Assembly: GCA_029959085.1 (NCBI GenBank)
Contig: JARWIR010000010.1
Span: forward strand, 34,030,731 to 34,094,730
Direction of reading: 5' to 3'
Source: Nemophila menziesii
Lineage: Eukaryota > Streptophyta > Magnoliopsida > Boraginales > Hydrophyllaceae
Length of the DNA: 64,000 bases
This document shows positions 59,034 through 64,000 of this stretch, one piece after another; position 1 is the first letter of the stretch; every line of letters starts with the position of its first letter. A model generated the notes under the pieces. That model saw only the letters and a program-made list of their open reading frames with translations, had not been told where the DNA came from and made no database searches. A program made the position numbers and the translations under genes.

Positions 59034-60722
59034 TTTGGACAAGATTAAAATAAAACCGCTTGATATAGATCATCCAATTTCCATCTTCTTCAGTCGATCC
59101 GAAAGTTCAATCGTAGAATCTTGTACCCAATTCGTGTCTAGCGTATTTTGCAAGACGGTCCGCCTAATTGTTGATCCTTCGAGAGATGAATTTGAAGGAT
59201 ATCGGTCCTGTTTCCTCCGCTTTCCGCCATATCTGGCGAAGAATCGGCTGAATTGTCCATCTTGCCGCTGACACCTGCCTGATACCTTGTATTAAATCAA
59301 GGTTATCTGAGCATACGATCTTTCTGTCTTCCTTAGTAACCTTGCATATTTTTACAACTTCAAGAACAGCAAGCGCTTTGCCTTATAAAACTGTGTTGCA
59401 CCCAACTGTCCAGCTTTTATTAGTATTGGTACCTGTCTTTCGATTAGTAATAAATATTCCCAGTCCCGTTGGTTTGTATTTTGAACTAAAAGATGCATCG
59501 CATGTGTAGATAATGTCTTGTGTGGGGGACTCCGATATACTGGTTTGTTGGGCTGGTGCTCTTTCTACCAATTCTTGCCTTGCCCAGTTATTACTGTGGG
59601 TTCCCCCATCAGTTTATTTGTGACCCTGATAGTTTGATCAACTTGAATACTCATATTTTCATGAACTTCCTTCATCTTAGCCTTCCAAATATTCCATATC
59701 ATAATTAAGATATAATTGGTAACTATTTTCTTGTCCCATCCACCTTTTTCATATGTTTCTATGACTCCTATTATCCAGTCACCAATACTCTGTATTTCTT
59801 CTTGTTGTATGTTAATTTGTAATGATGATGCTGCCTAGATTGATTTGTTAATATTGCACTGCAGAAGCAAGTTCTATGTGGTTTCCTTTTGAGTTTGGCA
59901 CCAAGGGCACCATGGTGAATCTGAGCAGTTTCTTTCAAAAAGATTCTTAGCGGTCGGGATCGCGTTATTACATGCTTTCCAGCTGAATATACGTTCTTAG
60001 GAGCATTTCCATCCCAAATAGTTTTCCAAAGTGTTGGTTTAATGTTATCCGGCGTTGTTGTTGATTGTGGTTCTTAAAAGGATTGCTTTATCCGTTAGAA
60101 TTTTATATCCTGTCTTCGTTGTGTAACTGCCTTATTTGGAATGGGGCCAAATAAGGCGGTCTTGTTGATCAGCGTTCATAATTCTAATTCTGGCGATTTC
60201 TGGTATAATAGGTCTTCGGAAAATTTCATCTAGTATCTCTTCATTCCATTCCATTGTATCCTGTTTTCATAGATCGCTAACTTTCTGGAATGGGCAATTC
60301 TCCGTTTTGTCTAGTTTCCAGTTGGAATCGACCCATTTGTCGGTCCAAATATTAGTTGTCTGCCCATCCCCTATCTGGTGGATCAGATGTTGCTTTATGA
60401 AGTATCTTCCTTCCATAATACTCACCCAACTCCATGTTCTGTTCTGTCTAAGTTTGATATTCATAAAGTCAGAGTTAGGGTAGTAAATACCTTTTAATAG
60501 ACGGGCCGCTAATGAATTCGGGATTTTTAGTATCCTCCATGCTTGAGCGCCAAGGAGGGTCGTGTTCATTCTCATGAGATCTTTAAATCCAATCCCTCCT
60601 AGCAGCTTTCCCACCGTAATTTTTTCTCATGCCATCCAGTGGATGCGATTTCTTTCTCCAGATCTCCACCAAAAGTTTGCAATGGCTGAGATTAATCGTT
60701 TACAGAAAGTAATTGAATATTA
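59034..60722 (-). pseudogene. L1-type LINE 3' half, decayed
   Basis: Minus strand. 60,614-60,267 has 'GGIGFKDLMRMNTTLLGAQAW', 'LLKGIYYPNSDFMN' and 'TWSWVSIMEGR', the region after RT in plant L1 ORF2. A zinc-knuckle stretch follows. 59,571-59,383 has 'DASFSSKYKPTGLGIF', the RNase H start. 'ADRLAKYARHELGT' is at about 59,160-59,120. A short T run at 59,031-59,037 may be its poly(A). Many stops. Confidence 0.8.
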
Positions 60723-63700
60723 GAAAACTGATATGGAGGCTAAGTTTTTAGCTTGCAAGATCAATTTCAGCGACTCACTATGATTGTTGAAAAACACTTC
60801 CAAAACAAAAATTTCGAGGTGAATGTCGTAAACGCAACCCATGGATATTCCATGGGAAATCAGGAAAATTTTCAAAATTATCACAAAGGTAATCAAATCC
60901 AAGTAGGGTTGTTATTCAAAGCTATTCATATCAGTCTCGACCTTAAGAAACTGTTTATCAAGTGCCACAACAATATCATAACAATGCTTATAACGCGAGT
61001 TAAGCTCCAATGGCACTTCCATAACATTCTTAAGAAGGTACCGATGAGTTGACAGAGACTCTTAGTCAATTTATCAAAATCTCAACGGATTATATGGTTA
61101 GAAGTGAGGCAAAGATCGCCGCCACTGCATCACTGGTGCAGGGTTTGCAACAACAGAATCAACTTTTAGAGCAAAAATTGATGCGGCTCGCTACAATCGC
61201 AGAACAAATGCAACAAAGTCAACCCTTTCAAATGATCCAAGGTAAAAATGCTAACATTAATATGATCCAATACATTGATGACAAGGTTGGTCACGAAGTA
61301 TTTGAGACTATTAGCCTTCAAGTTAAAAAGATTGAAGACTCACTACCACCTACATCTAGTGAAGTGGAGGAGCAAACCAACCAATTTGAATGTTAATAAT
61401 GTGAACTTAGATGAGGTAATAGTCGAGGATTGCGTTGAGCAAGATGTGATTGAATATCCAGAGGTAATTCTTGCATCAAAAGTGAAAGAGAAGAGCAGGG
61501 CAAGACCGCCGCCCCTACACTAGTTTCCACAACCACATCCATTACAAATAGCTTATCTGAAGAGTGATCACACGTATAATAAGTGTATAGAGACGTTAAA
61601 TCAAGTGAAAATCAATGTCCCTTTACTCGAAGCTATTAAGGGGAAGCAAAACTATCAATGATTCTTCATGGAGACACTTTTCAGTAAGAATAAGTTCACA
61701 TAATCCAATACTGTGGCACTCAACAAAGGGATATCAGCCCAAGTTTAGTGAAAGTTACCACCAAAGCTTAATGTCATGGAGGTTTTAACCTCCCAATCAA
61801 AATAGGCGGTATATATGAAGGAAAAGCGATGTTTGATTTGAGTGCAAGTGTGAATCTCATGCCCAAGAGTGTATTCGAGAAGATTGGTCTTAGAGACGCA
61901 AAACCGACATCAGTAATCTAACAATTTGCGGATCAATCAACTACAATTCCGTGGTGAGTAATCGAGGGCATGCTCGTCGAAGTAGGTAATCTTGTTATTT
62001 CCACTGATTTTATTATTCTTGACTATGATGCAGATAAGAACGTATGTTCATACTTGGGCATCCATTCCTAGCTCAAGCGACACCATAGTCAATGTGAATA
62101 AGGGAACCGTGACCCTCCATATTGAAGACGAATCCAAAACATTCTATGTTTCGGAAAAAAAAGAAAAGAAAAAGGAGTCATGAAGAGTCTCAGTAATTAG
62201 AGTTGCGACCAAGAAATCAAATGCTATAAGACAAGAAGATACTGTAAGAAAGAAAGAAAAAGATGAGTTTGGGTGGGAGATGAGGTAGTGTGAAAATCTC
62301 CCAACCCCAAAAACAAACCACGCAAGCACAAAAGTTATTGGATGGGATCATTCTTCGTCACTCGAGTTGTTTCAGCAAAAGTGATCGAGGTAAAAGCTAA
62401 GAAGAGTTGCAAACTCAAATTGGTAGATGTTGATAACCTCACTCACTGCTGGAGAGGCTATATAAAAAAGAATTAATCAAGGTAACAAGTCGAACTGTGA
62501 ACGACGTTAAACAAAAGTGCCACTGGGATGTTTTAATTGCTTTCTACTCTAAATTTTTTCATTTTTTAGTGTATATTAATTATGGTTTAGAGCTAATAGG
62601 AGAGAAAGTGTAGTGTTTTTTTACTCTGTAGGTAAGTAAAAATCTGAGTTTTGGGTGAAGTTGAGAAAAATTCCTTAGGCACAGCAGCTCCCACCGGCAT
62701 GCCGGTCCCACGCTCGACATATCGGTGTCCTCCAAAGGTCATGTCAATTCACGATACGGTCAAAGTTAGAGAGAAAAGTCACACGACCGGCATGCCAGCC
62801 ATATTAGCGGCTAGCTGGTGCAACAACTTTATCGTCACACACGACAAGGGTCAGGATGGTCCAAGGGTCACAAAAATTTAAAGCATGGGACCGGCTTACC
62901 GGCCATGTGAGCGACATGCCGGTGCGAGACAAGGGTCGCGACAGTTCATGCCACAATGTCAAGTTAGAAAAGTTCAAGAGTTGGACCAGCATGCCGGTCT
63001 TCTGAGCGGCTTGCCGGCCTGGCGTAGTGTCGTCAATCACGTCAATCAGTGCCACGGTCTGGGAACAACGAGAAGGAGACCAATTTACCGATGATCTTAC
63101 CGAAAAACCGGTGCAGTCGCTGTTATGAAGCTTATATGAGAATCCTTAGGGTCTCTAACTCTACAAGACCTAATCCTCACCTCCTCCAATTTCACCAAAA
63201 TAAAAATATCAATCACAAACTCCATTAAAACACCTTGAACCTTGATCAAACCTTCAATAACAGACAAGAACAACACCAAATCTCTTCCACCTCATCCATA
63301 AACACATAATATTTATCAAATCTATTCCATACACCACAAAGCCCCAATGTTTATCAAGTTGTTAAGAATTTTTCCACCACAAGTAAACTTATTTACTTCC
63401 TCAATTTTTAATATTCCTCCGTTCAAACAAGAACTTCAATACACATCAATCATTCATTAACTTAAATTCACACTTGATGTTTCTTGAGTGGTGGGCTAAC
63501 AAGAAGAACGGATGCATATGATTACAAGCGAAAGAGTCAAAACAAGGGAAAGATCAATAATTTATCCGAGATACCTACACAACGAAATAGATGGTCTTCA
63601 CATGAGTAACATATTCTAATCTCTCTCTTTAATTTCGCTCAGGGTGTGTAAAGTCTCCTAAGATGGAAGAATTTTTCAAATTGAATGGAGGTTGTGAGTC

Positions 63701-64000
63701 TTCTGAGCCAAGAAATAGAAAAGGAGAAAAGAAATAAACAAGGACTTCGTGTGCAATTTGTGAAGTCAAAATAATGAGCAAGGAGTAGTTTTTGTATGGT
63801 CAAACGGAGCGCGATATGTTGGAATATTTGAGTTAAATTAATATCTGGTGGAGGTAGAAAATATATTTGAGATCCCATATATTATCTCGAAGCTGAGAAA
63901 AAAAATAAGCAGGGGTCAAATAAAATCTCCAAAACACGCCTGGATTTATATAGATGGAGGAGTAGGAAGTTAGTTGGAGAGAATTCAAGTTATAACATAA
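60723..64000 (+). mobile_element. Second copy of the degenerate Gypsy segment (40,328-43,605)
   Basis: Constant offset of about 20,395 bp and roughly 98% identity by eye. It contains the same gag remainder (61,049-61,523), protease, pol tail (about 62,290-62,476) and CCGG-palindrome block (62,690-63,115) with nearly all the same stop codons. It begins abruptly inside gag at a LINE junction and runs off the window. Differences are mostly transitions, several at CG sites. Confidence 0.9.

Overview
The window is AT-rich nuclear DNA from a flowering plant, most likely a eudicot. The evidence is GT-AG intron-rich genes with plant-typical products (a GRIK-type SnRK1-activating kinase, an isoflavone-reductase-like/PCBER-family reductase, a cucumisin-like subtilase) and a dense layer of plant transposons (Copia, Ty3/Gypsy, LINE, Mutator, hAT, CACTA). 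No species assignment is possible from the sequence alone. All coordinates come from reading by eye; no search was run.

Layout. 1-6.7 kb: AT-rich DNA made of diverged copies of one repeat, the first split by a Gypsy-type LTR (2.45-3.98 kb). 6.98-8.28 kb: a Mutator-like element with a perfect 9-bp target duplication and an internal 62-bp tandem array, ending about 55 bp before the TATA-like box of the kinase gene. 8.34-11.89 kb: intact 10-coding-exon GRIK kinase gene (+). 12-18.9 kb: diverged direct repeats, a candidate SINE, a candidate Pack-MULE and a Copia tail fragment. 18.91-21.89 kb: a second member of the 6.98-kb Mutator-like family, carrying a (TC)n tract and a nested solo LTR. 22-24.4 kb: repeats and a large fold-back. 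24.45-27.62 kb: subtilase pseudogene whose signal-peptide exon is split by an hAT-like element. 27.9-28.8 kb: a Mutator-type MITE and an intact RPL32 retrocopy with poly(A) and target duplication.

29.5-43.6 kb: nested Ty3/Gypsy (Athila/Tat-like) remnants in both orientations. They retain gag, protease and a pol C-terminal tail, but lack reverse transcriptase and most of integrase. 43.72-49.18 kb: a complete-length Copia element with LTRs, 5-bp target duplications and one gag-pol frame broken by four stops. 49.3-50.6 kb: intact five-exon isoflavone-reductase-like gene (-). 51.4-54 kb: LINE remnants. 54-55.5 kb: LTR fragment. 55.5-59.0 kb: a partial second copy of the reductase gene and its upstream DNA, broken by a 329-bp CACTA-type MITE and a 1.95-kb Pack-MULE candidate; the uninterrupted first copy supplies empty sites for both. 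59.0-60.7 kb: LINE. 60.7-64.0 kb: a near-identical second copy of 40.3-43.6 kb.

There is no operon-like functional coupling. The main story is transposon-driven rearrangement around three host genes (kinase, reductase, RPL32 retrogene) that look potentially functional, plus dead copies of a subtilase and a reductase. The most unusual items are the new Mutator-like family next to the kinase promoter, the recurrent gag-protease-tail Gypsy architecture, the iterated GC-rich palindromes in four unrelated loci, and the dated insertions in the reductase duplicate.
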